Positions 35,638-48,900 of a DNA stretch of 64,000 nt are shown one piece after another. The DNA comes from Fragum whitleyi (lineage: Eukaryota > Mollusca > Bivalvia > Cardiida > Cardiidae): positions 57,493,020-57,557,019 of the forward strand of contig OX411548.1 in assembly GCA_948146395.1 (NCBI GenBank), in the 5' to 3' direction. Positions within the stretch are counted from its first letter, which is position 1. Each line of letters opens with the position of its first letter. A program made the translations under genes and the position numbers. The notes under the pieces are model-generated. The model worked only from the letters and a program-made list of their open reading frames with translations. It did no database searches and had not been told where the DNA came from.

Positions 35638-35789
35638 ATCTACTTGTTGTGGATACGAATGCTGCTCCAGACATGTAATGACGCGGTGGGCCCTCAAAAT
35701 CTACCAGTTCATATGCACCAGGCCCTGGGGGAACTGGGGATTCTGGGAGGGGCATTGCAGGAGCTGATATACAAAGGTAATGTTTGCGA
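35599..35789 (-). CDS. STPG1: STPG1-like exon, C-terminal conserved block
   Basis: 191 bp, phase 2 in and 1 out. Acceptor CTCAATTTCAG, donor GTGGGT at 35593-35598. Reads RKHYLCISAPAMPLPESP, then VPPGPGAYELVDF, then SGAAFVSTTSRW and ends LPGPG. This start is preferred over a second AG at 35764, because only this one fits the phase left by the upstream exon. The end of the exon and its donor are copied again in the adjacent 213-bp duplication, giving a decoy donor 213 bp downstream. Confidence 0.85.
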
Positions 35790-38700
35790 CTGAAATTGAG
35801 AAGAAATAAGAACAGTCAACAGAACCAACTACAGGTACTTCCACTTGGTTGTTGGGTCCTGGATAGTGGATAAAAAATCTATTTGAAATAACTGCCAGGA
35901 ATCCCACAAAGTGTATCTTTTTAAGACAGATTTGTCTGTTCATAGTGAACATGTGTGCCAAGTTTCAAGTGTGTGCCTAATGATGACAAAGACTACAACA
36001 AAGCTGCTTTACCTGTTGGGTTTTTTTTTCCAAAAAGCTTAAACTGAGTGTGTAGCTTCAAATTAAATCCTAAGAAAGTTGGTGTAATTCCTATAGATTT
36101 TTATGTTTCACTGCTTGTAGGTTTAGGCATATATGGCCTTTAAGTACTCGGACATTAATTAATTAATATTACTCATGTACACAATATCTATTTAGCTGAA
36201 TCAGAAATTTATTACAAAGTAATTGTATTTATTAGTTTGATCTGACTACATCAAATCCAAGAATAACTTACGGAAACAACTGTTTTTTAGCTGGTTCAAT
36301 GGGTTCATTAGGTTTATAGGCACCAGGCCCTGGAAACTGAAAATAAAATAATAACACTATTATGTTGGTTGAGGAATAGGGAGTTATTAAATAAAATAAA
36401 TCAAAAGCCGATGCCATTTTATCATTTTTGTTGCATATAGTACAAGGTGGAAATCCCATAAAAAGTTTTAAGTCACTTTCAGCAGTATTTCAGTTACATC
36501 AATGTTTTTGTTTAAATTGGGTTTAAAAACCTTCATAGATATTTGGTTTAATGGGTTTGTTCATTGATCTTGGTTCTTTCATTGGCCCACACATTTGGCA
36601 TAAGTACTGGTGAATTTTCCAGGAAGCAGAATCAAGAGGGATTTATCTAAGTTGTAAGAACTTGTTTTCCAATCAATGTAAAATAAATAGGTTTAAACCA
36701 ATGGGTTTGTTAAGAGCTACAAATAGAGGGGGTATTTCATAGTTCAACAAAACTTGAACAAACCCTATGTTTAGGATTCTCAGTAGACCTGACTAATTGA
36801 GACAAAAAAGTAAGGACCTACAACATAGGGTTTCATTGAGAATAGGATATAAGACTACTCTATATCAACTGATCGCTGCTTTCAATCAATTAATTTATCC
36901 ATTCAGGAATGACTGTTGACCTCCCTCATTTTCGGCCATTTTGTTTCAATCATTTTCCTGGATGGGTGACTTAAGGTGGCGATGGACAGCGGCCTCGCAA
37001 CTCTATAATCTGGAAGTAGGTTTTTGTTTATTTTAGGGCTTTTTTTGCGCGTTGTTTAAAAATACTGGATTTCATAAGACTCTGCTAATGGAAAATACGT
37101 AAAATAATGATGGTAAAATTTTGAAACTTAACTTCTTTTCAACATTTGATATCAATTGAATGACTAGAATGTTGAATTGAACAATAAAAATACATTACAA
37201 GTGTCGTTGAATTCGGAAGGGTCACTATAAAATGATGAAAAAAATTCTTATTTGCATGGAAAGGTATGCTGATATTTTCACCAATTAAAGGAAAAATATG
37301 GTTTTAAGACATATCGGAAAATAACAAAATTCATTTGGTAATTTCTTCAAAAAAAAAATTTGTGGCACTTTCCCACACTTCAAATTACAAAAATTACTGC
37401 ATTTTAAACTTTGAAGGCACATTATGCAAATTCAATTGATCAAGGAGAAATTTTCTAGGCAACAGCCATTGACATGTTGATGGCTCAGTGCGAAAAACAG
37501 TTGTAACTCCCTATAAACATATAGGTAGTTACAACTGGTTTGCACTGAGCCATCGATGTATAAGCTTCAATCAATATATTTGTGTTTTATAGCTATCAGC
37601 TAGTACCGAGTTTATTCTACACCTAAAATGAACATAAATGTTTAACTGTAAAATGGCTATTACCACTCAAGGGCAGATAACTCTATAGCATGAAAACGAG
37701 CATGGAAAGGCACCTTCAAATTTTATGACTATATAATGTTAATCTACAACATACATGAACAAGAAAAATATTCATTAGGCGGAAAAAATGATCCATTGCA
37801 TCCTTAAGGGGGGGCATTTCAGTTTTGGGAAGACAACTTGCTGTAGGACAAGTTGTGTGTTGTAGCCATAATAGCATTTTGGACCCAACCTTTATTTAAT
37901 TAGTTTGTATGATTCCCTCTTTTGCTCTTTAGTAATGGAAAATATGAGTTACTCCCCTAGGAGTGATACTATAACAGGTATGGAAGATAAATCTGCATAA
38001 CAGGAAATGACATCATTTCTTAAGAAACAAGAGGCCCAAGAGGGCCTGTATAGCTCCACTGGCTTTAAAATCTCTTGACTTTCATTAAATAAAGCTTACT
38101 TTAAATGAATACATTAACACTCCGAAATCTCCTAAGACCTATTTAATAATGATAAACTGGTTCTGGTCCATATTGCACCAAAATACCCAATCACAATGAA
38201 CCAGCAACCCTGTACCCACCTTATTAAGACATAAGGTTAAGAAGGAGATGTCGTTCAAAGATTTTGGGCTCAAAATAGGCCCATATTTATGGACCAATCA
38301 AAATTTCTTGAACAATTTAAGTGAATAGTCACCTGAGAAACATTCTGGTAAAGTTTCATTGAAATTGGCTGAGTGGTTCCTGAGGAGATATCCTTCAAAG
38401 TTTAGGGCTCAAAATAGGCCCCGCCTGCCACTCCCATATTTATGGACCAATCAAAATTTCTTGAACAATTTAAGTAAATAGTCACCCAAGAAACATTCTG
38501 GTAAAGTTTCAATGAAATTGGCTGAGTGGTTCCGGAGGACATATTGTTCAAAGATTTTGGCCTCAAAATAAGCCCTGCCCTGCCACGCCCATATTTATGG
38601 GCCAATCAAAAGTTAGCAAATAATTTTTGAAAAGAGACACTCAAGGAACATTCTGGTAAAGTTTCATTGAAATCAGCCAAATGGTTCAGATATAGGCCCT

Positions 38701-39369
38701 GTCCTGCCGCAACCATATTTACGGACCAATCAAAATTTCTTGAGTGGTTCCTGAGGAGATATCCTTCAAAGTTTAGGGCTCAAAATAGGCCCCGCCTGCC
38801 ACTCCCATATTTATGGACCAATCAAAATTTCTTGAACAATTTAAGTAAATAGTCACCCAAGAAACATTCTGGTAAAGTTTCAATGAAATTGGCTGAGTGG
38901 TTCCGGAGGACATATTGTTCAAAGATTTTGGCCTCAAAATAAGCCCTGCCCTGCCACGCCCATATTTATGGGCCAATCAAAAGTTAGCAAATAATTTTTG
39001 AAAAGAGACACTCAAGGAACATTCTGGTAAAGTTTCATTGAAATCAGCCAAATGGTTCAGATATAGGCCCTGTCCTGCCGCAACCATATTTACGGACCAA
39101 TCAAAATTTCTTGAATAATTTAAGTAAAGGGTCAACCAAGGAACATTCTGTTAAGGTTTCATTGAAATAGACCAAGTGGTTCAGGAGGAGATGTTGTTCA
39201 AAGATTTCCGGCTAAAAATTAGCCCCGCCATGCCACACCCATATTTATGGGCCAATCAATATTTCTTGAACAATTTAAGTAAAGGGCCCTTCAAGGAACA
39301 TGCATGCCAAGTTTCATTGAAATCTGCCCAATGGTTTAAGAGGAGAAAATTTTTAAAGATTTCAAAGTG

Positions 39370-39404
<35 letters not shown>

Positions 39405-39952
39405 TAACGGCATTTTTTTTCAAAGTTTGACCTAGATGACCTTGACCTTGTCACATGACCTTAACTTTGGTACCAGCGGATGCAGATCATTGACATCTAT
39501 CATCATGCCAAATATTAGCTTTGTATCTTGAATAGGCTTGAAGATATTGTCAAGGTTAAGTTTTCGGACGTTTGACCTTGACAGATGACCTTGACCTTGT
39601 CACATGACCTTGACTTTGGTACCAGCGGATGCGGATCATTGAGATCTATCATCATGCCAAATATTAGCTTTGTATGTTGAATAGGCTTGAAGATATTGGC
39701 AAGGTTAAGTTTTCGGACAGACGGACGGACAGACAGACGGACGGACAGACAGACAGACAGACAGACACGAGTAAAACAATATGCCCCCGATCTATCGATG
39801 CGGGGGCATAAAAATGCCACACCCTGCCCAGCCCATATTTGGGGGCCTAAAAAAAGTCTTTGAACAATTTGAGAAGAGAGCCACCCAAGGATTATTTCTA
39901 CCAAGTTTCGTTAAAATCTGCCCATTGGTTTGGAAGGAGAAGATGTTTAAAG

Positions 39953-39984
<32 letters not shown>

Positions 39985-42900
39985 TGTTACAGCATTTTTT
40001 TCAAAGTTTGACCTTGACAGATGACCTTGACCTTGTCACATGACCTAGACTTTGGTTTCAGTGGATGCAGATCATTGAGATCTATCGTCATGCCAAATAT
40101 TACCTTTGTATCTTGAATAGGCTTGAAGATATTGGCAAGGTTAAGTTTTCGGATTAAGTTTTCGGACATTTGACCTTGACAGATGACCTTGACCTTGTCA
40201 CATGACCTTGACTTTGGTACCAGCGGATGCGGATCATTGAGATCTATCATCATGCCAAATATTAGCTTTGTATCTTGAATAGGCTTGAAGATATTGGCAA
40301 GGTTAAGTTTTTGGACAGACTGAAGGACAGACGGACAGACAGATGGACATGAGTAAAACAATATGCCCCCGATCTATTGATGCAGGGGCATAAAAATGTT
40401 GCACAGGGACGGTCGCACGCTCACATGCACTGACGCACGACGGACACTCGGCCATGCCAAAAGCTCACTGGCCTTCGGCCAGTGGAGCTAAAGATTAATG
40501 CTGATCAACATTATTTTTGTAATGGTCATTATTTCCCCGGTAATTACTCCTGAAAATCTAATGGTGTCCTTTCTTCATTTATGGCAATGAATGACTTGTT
40601 TAATGGCCATTACTTTCCGATTGAAATAATCTAAATGTAAATTTATGGTATCTTGATGGTTGATTAATGCCCAGTACAATGTTGCTTTAAATGGGTGATG
40701 TTAATGGTTCAAGCAATGAATTTTTCATGGCTGATTCGTGGTTGATCTTGCAGTAGTGTGTAAAAAGGGATGTGCCCCGGCAGAGCCCAAATATGACCCC
40801 AGGGTCTTGGTATGAACAAACTTGGTAGAGGTCCACTAGATGATGCTTCATACCAAATATGAATTCTGACTGCCGTCTGGTTTCAGAGAAGAAGATTTTG
40901 AAATTTTTCGCTCTTTGATTTTATGTAAAAAGGGTTGCGCCCAGGTGAAGCCCCAATATGACCCAGGGTCTTGATGTGAACAAACATGGTAAAGGCCCAC
41001 CAGATGATATACTAAAATATGAAAGCTGTCTGCCTTCTGGTTTTAGAGAAGAAGATTTTTGAAGATTTTCTATTTTTACCCTTTTTGTTAAGGGTTAAGG
41101 GAGAGTTAAGGGGGGGGGGGGGGGTTAAAATTTATTTGAACAACTTTGGTAGAGCTAGACCCAAGGAATATCCCTGCCAAGTTTCATCAAGATTGGCCCA
41201 CTGGCTTAGGAGGAGAAGATAGTCCTTTTTTGTTTTGGGTATGCAATCTTTTTACATCTGTTAATTTTTGTCTACCTATATAATTATATGTAGTTGAAAT
41301 TACACTTTCAGTAATTTTGGAAATTAGGACTTAAATCTTCTGTGCTTATAACTTGATTAATCCAACAAGTGCTCTTTGATTAATTATTTACATTTAAGAT
41401 AAATAATTATTCGTCTCCATAAACTGGCTGTGACACATTACATTAAAGACACAGGTGTCACATTGATCATCAGTAACCAAGGAGCCTGAGCTAAAAGCTA
41501 AAGTCACAAGTATTTTTTGCTTTTCAAAAAACGTTTCTTTCACATGAAATACTAAATAATTACGTCTCTCAAATTACACTGAAACAAGAGCCATGTCGGA
41601 CATGGCCATCCCCCGCCGAAAAAGCTTGATAGTAAAACTGAAGCCTAATATATAAAGGATTCTTTTGAACTTTAAGAAATTAACCCCCTACAAAATCAAA
41701 GTGTCAAAAATAACAAAGGGCAATAACTCCAAAATTATTCAAGCAAGAGTTGTAGCTATTATGCATTGAACTTCTCCTCCGTGAGTTCTATTCACCCATA
41801 AAGTTTCAAGTTGATAGCTTTAATACTTTAGGAGATATGCTCCGGACAAAATCTAAGTCTTTAAAATAACAAAGGGCAATAACTCCAAAATTATGCAAGC
41901 AAGAGTTGTAGTTCTTGTGCACTGCACTTCTCCTCCATGAGATCTATCCTCCCATAAAGTTTCAAGTTGATAGCTTTAATACTTTAGGAGATATGCTCCG
42001 GACAAAATCTAAGTCTTAAAAATAACAAAGGGCAATAACTCAAAAACTGTGCAAGCAAGAGTTGTAATTCTTGTGCACTGCACTTCTCCTCCATGAGATC
42101 TATCCTCCCATAAAGTTTCAAGTTGATAGCTTTAATACTTTAGGAGATATGCTCCGGACAAAATCTAAGTCTTAAAAATAACAAAGGGCAATAACTCAAA
42201 AATTGTGCAAGTTGTAGTTCTTGTGTACTAGACTTCTCCTCCATGAGATCTATCCTCCCATAAAGTTTCAAGTTGATAGCTTTAATACTTTAGGAGATAT
42301 GCTCCGGACAAAATCTAAGTCTTAAAAATAACAAAGGGCAAAAACTCAAAAATTGTGCAAGCAAGAGTTGAAGTTCTTGTGTACTGCACTTCTCCTACAT
42401 GAGATCTATCCACCCATCAAGTTTCAAGTTAATAACTATTATACTTTAGGAGATATGCTCTGGACAAAATCTAAGTCTTTAAAATAACAAAGGGCAATAA
42501 CTCCAAAATTATGCAAGCAAGAGTTGTAGTTCTTGTGTACTGCACTTCTCCTCCATGAGATCTATCCACTCATTAAGATTCAAGTTGATAGCTATTATAC
42601 TTTAGGAGATATGCTCCGGACAAAATCTAAGTCTTAAAAATAACAAAGGGCAATAACTCCAAAATAATGAAAGCAAGAGTTGTAGTTCTTAAGCACTGCA
42701 CTTCTCCTACATGAAATCTATCCACCCATAAAGTTTCAAGTTGATAGCTATTATACTTTAGGAGATATGCTCCGGACAAAATCTAAGTCCTTTAAATAAC
42801 AAAGGGCAATAACTCCAAAATTATGCAAGCAAGAGTTGTAGTTCTTGTGCACTGCACTTCCCCTCCATGAGATCTATCCACCCATAAAGTTTCAAGTTGA

Positions 42901-45900
42901 TAGCTATTATACTTTAGGAGATATGCTCCGGACAAAATCTAAGTCTTAAAAATAACAAAGGGCAATAACTCAAAAACTGTGCAAGCAAGAGTTGTAATTC
43001 TTGTGCACTGCACTTCTCCTCCATGAGATCTATCCTCCCATAAAGTTTCAAGTTGATAGCTTTAATACTTTAGGAGATATGCTCCGGACAAAATCTAAGT
43101 CTTAAAAATAACAAAGGGCAATAACTCAAAAATTGTGCAAGTTGTAGTTCTTGTGTACTGCACTTCTCCTCCATGAGATCTATCCTCCCATAAAGTTTCA
43201 AGTTGATAGCTTTAATACTTTAGGAGATATGCTCCGGACAAAATCTAAGTCTTAAAAATAACAAAGGGCAATAACTCAAAAACTGTGCAAGCAAGAGTTG
43301 AAGTTCTTGTGTACTGCACTTCTCCTACATGAGATCTATCCACCCATAAAGTTTCAAGTTAATAACTATTATACTTTAGGAGATATGCTCTGGACAAAAT
43401 CTAAGTCTTTAAAATAACAAAGGGCAATAACTCCAAAATTATGCAAGCAAGAGTTGTAGTTCTTGTGTACTGCACTTCTCCTCCATGAGATCTATCCACT
43501 CATTAAGATTCAAGTTGATAGCTATTATACTTTAGGAGATATGCTCCGGACAAAATCTAAGTCTTAAAAATAACAAAGGGCAATAACTCCAAAATAATGA
43601 AAGCAAGAGTTGTAGTTCTTAAGCACTGCACTTCTCCTACATGAAATCTATCCACCCATAAAGTTTCAAGTTGATAGCTATTATACTTTAGGAGATATGC
43701 TCCGGACAAAATCTAAGTCCTTTAAATAACAAAGGGCAATAACTCCAAAATTATGCAAGCAAGAGTTGTAGTTCTTGTGCACTGCACTTCCCCTCCATGA
43801 GATCTATCCACCCATAAAGTTTCAAGTTGATAGCTATTATACTTTAGGAGATATACTCCGGACAAAATCCAAGTCCTTAAAATAACAAAGGGCAATAACT
43901 CCAAAATTATGCAAGCAAGAGTTGTAGTTCTTGTGCACTGCACTTCTCCTCCATGAGATCTATCCACCCATAAAGTTTCAAGTTGATAGCTATTATACTT
44001 TAGGAGATATGCTCCGGACAAGTTTAGTGACGGAATGACGGAACCGGAATGAAGGAATGACGGACGGAGAGCATTACTATATCCCCTTCGCTGAAAATGG
44101 CGGGGGATAAATAAACCTTTTTGATACTATCTGCAACAAATCTTGCATTTTGAAGGGTCTTAAACTTTGACAGAGGGTAAAATAAAACAATGTTCAAATG
44201 AATGTTTATCCCTGTAACATTTTGTGCCGGTATTTGTCTTAGATGCGAAAATGACGTCGATTTGCACAACATTTTAGTTTGGCTTTCGTAAACGAAGATT
44301 ATTTGGTAATTAAATTTAGTACTCGTTGGTAGTTTATCCATTTAGCTATGAAATGATGTATTGGGCATTCAGATTGGGTAAAAACTGACTTAGAAATGGA
44401 CGCTCAATTCGTGCCGGGTGAATTTCGTTCCAAAATGGAGTTCGACCCCTTGTCTATATTATCATATATCGATGGCTCAGCGCGAAACAATTGTAACTCC
44501 CTATATGTTTATAGGGAGTTACAACTGTTTCACGCTGAGCCATCGATATGTTCTAAAAAAATCAGCGGAACATTTCCCTGTGTATATGTGCACAAATAAA
44601 AACATCTAAATGTTTGAGATGTGTGTCCTGATTGAGGTCAAGGGGTGGGGTATTACTACATATTTAATAATCATTAGGAACGAACCTTGGGTGGGTCAGC
44701 TGCCATTTGCCTCTTTGACTTGGACTTAAAACTGGAAAAAGGGACTTTAACGCTGTCATGAAGTAAGGTGTCGTTTACATCATATTGGCCTGAAGAGTGA
44801 AATAAAGAGACATTTGTGAAACATATCAATTTTTTCTTCTATATTTTCAAATATAGCAATAGTAGTCTTTAAATGTGCATCAGATGCACCAATTTGCAAA
44901 AGTCAAACAGACAACTTCAAGTAAAAACAAGAGCACTGCCAACGGGTGTCTACGCTCGGCTGTCGAGTGCTGGATGGTGGGAAAAAATCTAAGTCAAAAA
45001 AGGGGCATAATTTGCACAAATGCATCTAGAGTTATCCCCCTTGATAGTATATGTTGCTCTTTTGATGGTGAATATATGTGCCAAGTTTCAAGTGAATGCC
45101 TTCAGTAGAACCAGAGATATAACAAAATGTCAAAGTTTTAGCACAACGACGACAATGACCACAACGACAACGACACGGAGGCTCTCAATAAGGGCCAAAA
45201 TCAGGAATTTTTGTAATTCCATGTTGGGATTTCAGGAATTTTTTTTACGAAGTAAGGAATTTTTAACTCCTCCCCCTGCTACCCCTCCCCCCCCCCCCCC
45301 CCCCCCCCCCCTGCACACACACCTTCCATTTTCTGTACACTTTGTAAATGCTCATTTCCTTGTTAAATGTAAGTTATTTTTTTGCTCCCAAAGTCCATGA
45401 CTCTGGTTGGTTCTCTAAGAATAAACGACGTCCCTACAGCTTAAAACTTGTAGCTTTGACTTAGTTGTAGGGACGAGCTTTGGTTTCACAATCCCCTTTT
45501 ATTACTTTCATTGAATAAATTATGTAAACTAATATAAGAAAATGTGGAGTTTCTATTTGGAATCGGTCCTAAGTTGTATCTTGCGCGGTGGGCCTAGGAA
45601 ATGCGGCTTACTCAAATTTAAGTTACGATGTTTTGGTATCCGGCGATATTACGGAAATCAATGCAGCTCTAATTTCCCTCGGCCTGTTGTTCTAAAGGTG
45701 GCGAACGTTCTAGGTTATATGCCAATAAAAATTAAAGTTCTGGGTCTATTTAAACTTACGCAGAATTATCCGAATAGCAGAAGTCAAGAAAAATTCGTCA
45801 TTTCAAATCTCTCGCCAGACATGTTGCAGACAACTCAAATGACGTCATTGGGATTTCCCCACGTTCTCCGAAGATGCCGATTGTACACGTATTTAAACGA

Positions 45901-48900
45901 GGACAGTCGAATGACCTTTCGTAAAAGGGGCGGCTCGGTGGTCTAGTGGTAAAACACAAGACTACCAATCCTAAGGTCCGTGGTTCGAATCCCGAAAGCG
46001 GCAGGAATTTTCAAGGATACTTGCTATCCTCCGCCCAACTAGAAGTGAACTGGTAGGAAACCCAGAGGTAGCTTTGCGTGTATCGGTGCTTTACACTGGG
46101 CACGTTAAAGAACCAAGGAGGTCTTTTCGTAGAAGAGCTAGGGGCGTATGAACCCCATCTTCACGAGTCAAGGGGTATCCAATCGATAGCTTCTTCTCGA
46201 ATACAAGATAGATAAGTAAAACGTTCGTAACCCTTGGCTCGACAAGATGTATGAACCCGGATCTCCTTGTATCCGCTTCTTTCTCTCTCATGGTCCACAC
46301 CATATATGCCAAGAGCACGGAGGGACCTAAATCCTACAAATACACACACACGACCTTTCGTAAATGTTTTCCGGTAGCGTCTTTTTCACTTCGGATAAAT
46401 TACCCGTTGATCTATTCTAAGAGTTATAGGAAGCAATATTTCGAAATTTTATCGGTCTGAGCTGCATGAACTACGTTTGATATAACGATTTGATTTGAAT
46501 TGGGGTTTTACGTCGCTTTCAACATTCTTTCAGTTATATCGCGACGACTGGAGCACCTAACGATGGATTCCTGGTATTTCTCACACCAGTACTACCACCA
46601 CATCCCTTTCCTAGCCTCCAGTTGCTATTCCACATAGGTTTAGGATTATCTACCCATTGGTGGAAGACAAATGTCGGAAAGGATAAGTGCCGCGGCCGGG
46701 GATCGAACCCGTGTGAATAAAGACCCCTGGATTAGAAGTCCGGCGCGCTACCAACTGGGCTATTGCCGCGGCTATTTGATATAACAAATTTCCCCTGATT
46801 TGATTTTTGTTTGTTTCAATAATCCTATCAAAGGACCCTCGCGATCTGTATCCAACTAAGAAAGATAATGACAAAAGCCGTAATGACGCGTCGCTAACCC
46901 GACAAGATTGCGTAATCAGAGACTGGTTGTTATAGCGACAGTTTAATACCCCGCGCGTTACACATAGCTTGTTTTGATCAGCTATAATGTGTATAGTCGC
47001 GTTGATTATCGATTTTTTGCACGTGTAGACTTACGTTAAATGCTTTATTAGGTAAATTCGTAAACGTCCGGGGTGAAATTACAGGACGTTTTCCTTGAAT
47101 CTCGGACGTTTTTTTACGTCCGGGTTTGATTTTCCGGACGTGATTTCTGAAATTCTGGACGTATATTACGTCGACGTCCGCTTATTGAGAGCACTGATAG
47201 CAATACCTCGGGTTTTCTCCGAAAACAGCCGAGCTAAAAATTAGAGCAAGTAAAAAAAATTAGAGCAGTGTTCTAGGAAGGAGAATAAAGTATGGTACAA
47301 ATGCCTCATGTCACCTCAAATGTTAGGGGCATTTGTGGAAAAAAACATTTTCAAAACCAAAATTGACATTTTCATTTAAAATGACTTATATAGATCAACT
47401 AGCTGTATATCAAATTATACAAGAGCCATGTCTAACATGGCCATCCCCTGCTGTGAAAGCTTGATTGTAAACTGAAGCCTAATAGATTAAGGATTCTTTT
47501 GAACATTAAGAGATTAACCCCCTACAATTCTAAGTATAATAATAAACAAGATGTGTTTGTGAAACACGAATGCCCCCGTAACAGCATTTTTTTTCAAAGT
47601 TTGACCTTGACAGATGACCTTGACCTTGTCACATGACCTTGACTTTGGTACCAGCGGATGCGGATCATTGAGATCTATCATCATGCCAAATATTAGCTTT
47701 GTATCTTGAATAGGCTTGAAGATATTGGCAAGGTTAAGTTTTCGGGTTAAGTTTTCGGACATTTGACCTTGACAGATGACCTTGACCTTGTCACATGACC
47801 TGGACTTTGGTACCAGCGGATGCGGATCATTGAGATCTATCATCATGCCAAATATTAGCTTTGTATCTTGAATAGGCTTGAAGATATTGGCAAGGTTAAG
47901 TTTTCGGACAGACGGACAGACAGACGGACGGACAGACAGACGGACAGACAGACAGACGGACATGAGTAAAACAATATGCCCCCGATCTATCGATGCGGGG
48001 GCATAAAAAGGGCAATCACTCCAAAATTATGCAAGCAAGAGTTTTAGTTCTTGTGCACTGCACTTCTGCTCCATGATATCTATCCACCCATAAAGTTTCA
48101 AGTTGATAGCTATTATACTTTAGGAGATATGCTCCTGACAAAAATCTAAGTATCAAAACTAACAAAGGGCAACAACTCCAAAATTAGGCAAGCAAAAGTT
48201 GAAGTTCTTGTGCACTGCACTTTTCCTCCATGAGATCTATCTACCCATAAAGTTTCAAGTTGATAGCTATTATACTTTAGGAGATATGCGCTGGACAAAA
48301 TCTTAGTATTAAAAATAACAAAGGGCAATAACTCCAAAATTATGAAAGCAAGAGTTGTAGTTCTTAAGCACTGCACTTCTCCTCCATGAGATCTTTCCAC
48401 CCATAAAGTTTCAAGTAGATAGCTATTATACTTTAGGAGATATGCTTCCAACAAGTTTAGTGACGGAACCTCAGATCCAAGGAATGACAGATGGAGACCA
48501 TTACTATATCCCTACGTCAAAAACGGCGGGGGATAAAGATATTGAAAAAGTTTTAAATAGATATATAGCAGCTCCCGAGTTCTGTTTTGCTAAAATAGAG
48601 AAGATTGTAGTTTTGAGTATTTTTAAATGAACCAAACTAGAATGAACTAAGACCTTAATTGGTCTCCCCTTCAGGGCAATACCGTACTCAAATAACTGAA
48701 GTCTTTTCTGTTGACGACAGTCTGTGCAAAAACTCATCTGCTTCAATCTGTTTATCCTTTTTTGAAACTCGTATTTGGAATCGATACAATGATTTGGTGG
48801 GAAAAAAACATAGAAAATGGTGAACATTGTAAAACTAATCACTATTCACTAATCAGCCAAACAGTCATGGATGATAAGATATGACTTCAATGCAGGTTAC

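Larger units (their letters stand above)
38027..40490 (+). repeat. Family B array, header and tail complete, with two nested family D elements
   Basis: The header is ACAAGAGGCCCAAGAGGGCC with the arm GCTCCACTGGC at 38053-38063. Monomers carry GCCCTGCCACGCCCATATTT, ATGGGCCAATCAAAATTTC and AAGTTTCATTGAAAT. The tail arm GCCAGTGGAGC at 40478-40488 is the exact reverse complement of the header arm. Family D elements interrupt it at 39372-39813 and 39954-40394. Confidence 0.87.

Noticed and set aside
35133..35678. 181-codon plus-strand ORF with an internal duplicate
   Set aside because: It runs through a repeat tail and the antisense of an exon, twice, because the 213-bp duplication preserves frame.
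35764..35789. Alternative acceptor at 35764 for the last STPG1-like exon
   Set aside because: It leaves two bases before the reading frame, which does not fit the phase 2 end of the upstream exon. The acceptor at 35790 fits.
41584..44113. CRISPR-like array
   Set aside because: Monomers are contiguous, about 156 bp, with no short repeat and unique spacer pattern. The context is eukaryotic.
45020..45400. 126-codon ORF with a proline run
   Set aside because: The proline tract is a poly-C artefact, and the rest is antisense to nothing recognisable and overlaps family L.
45925..46000. tRNA gene
   Set aside because: A and B boxes are present, but the acceptor ends do not pair and SINE body sequence follows.
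46690..46774. tRNA-Arg(TCT) gene
   Set aside because: The anticodon loop fits, but an insertion interrupts the arm and a SINE core is attached.
43722..48454. ORFs with repeated LLKYNSYQLETLWVDRS peptides
   Set aside because: Read-through of the 156-bp family E monomer on the antisense strand.
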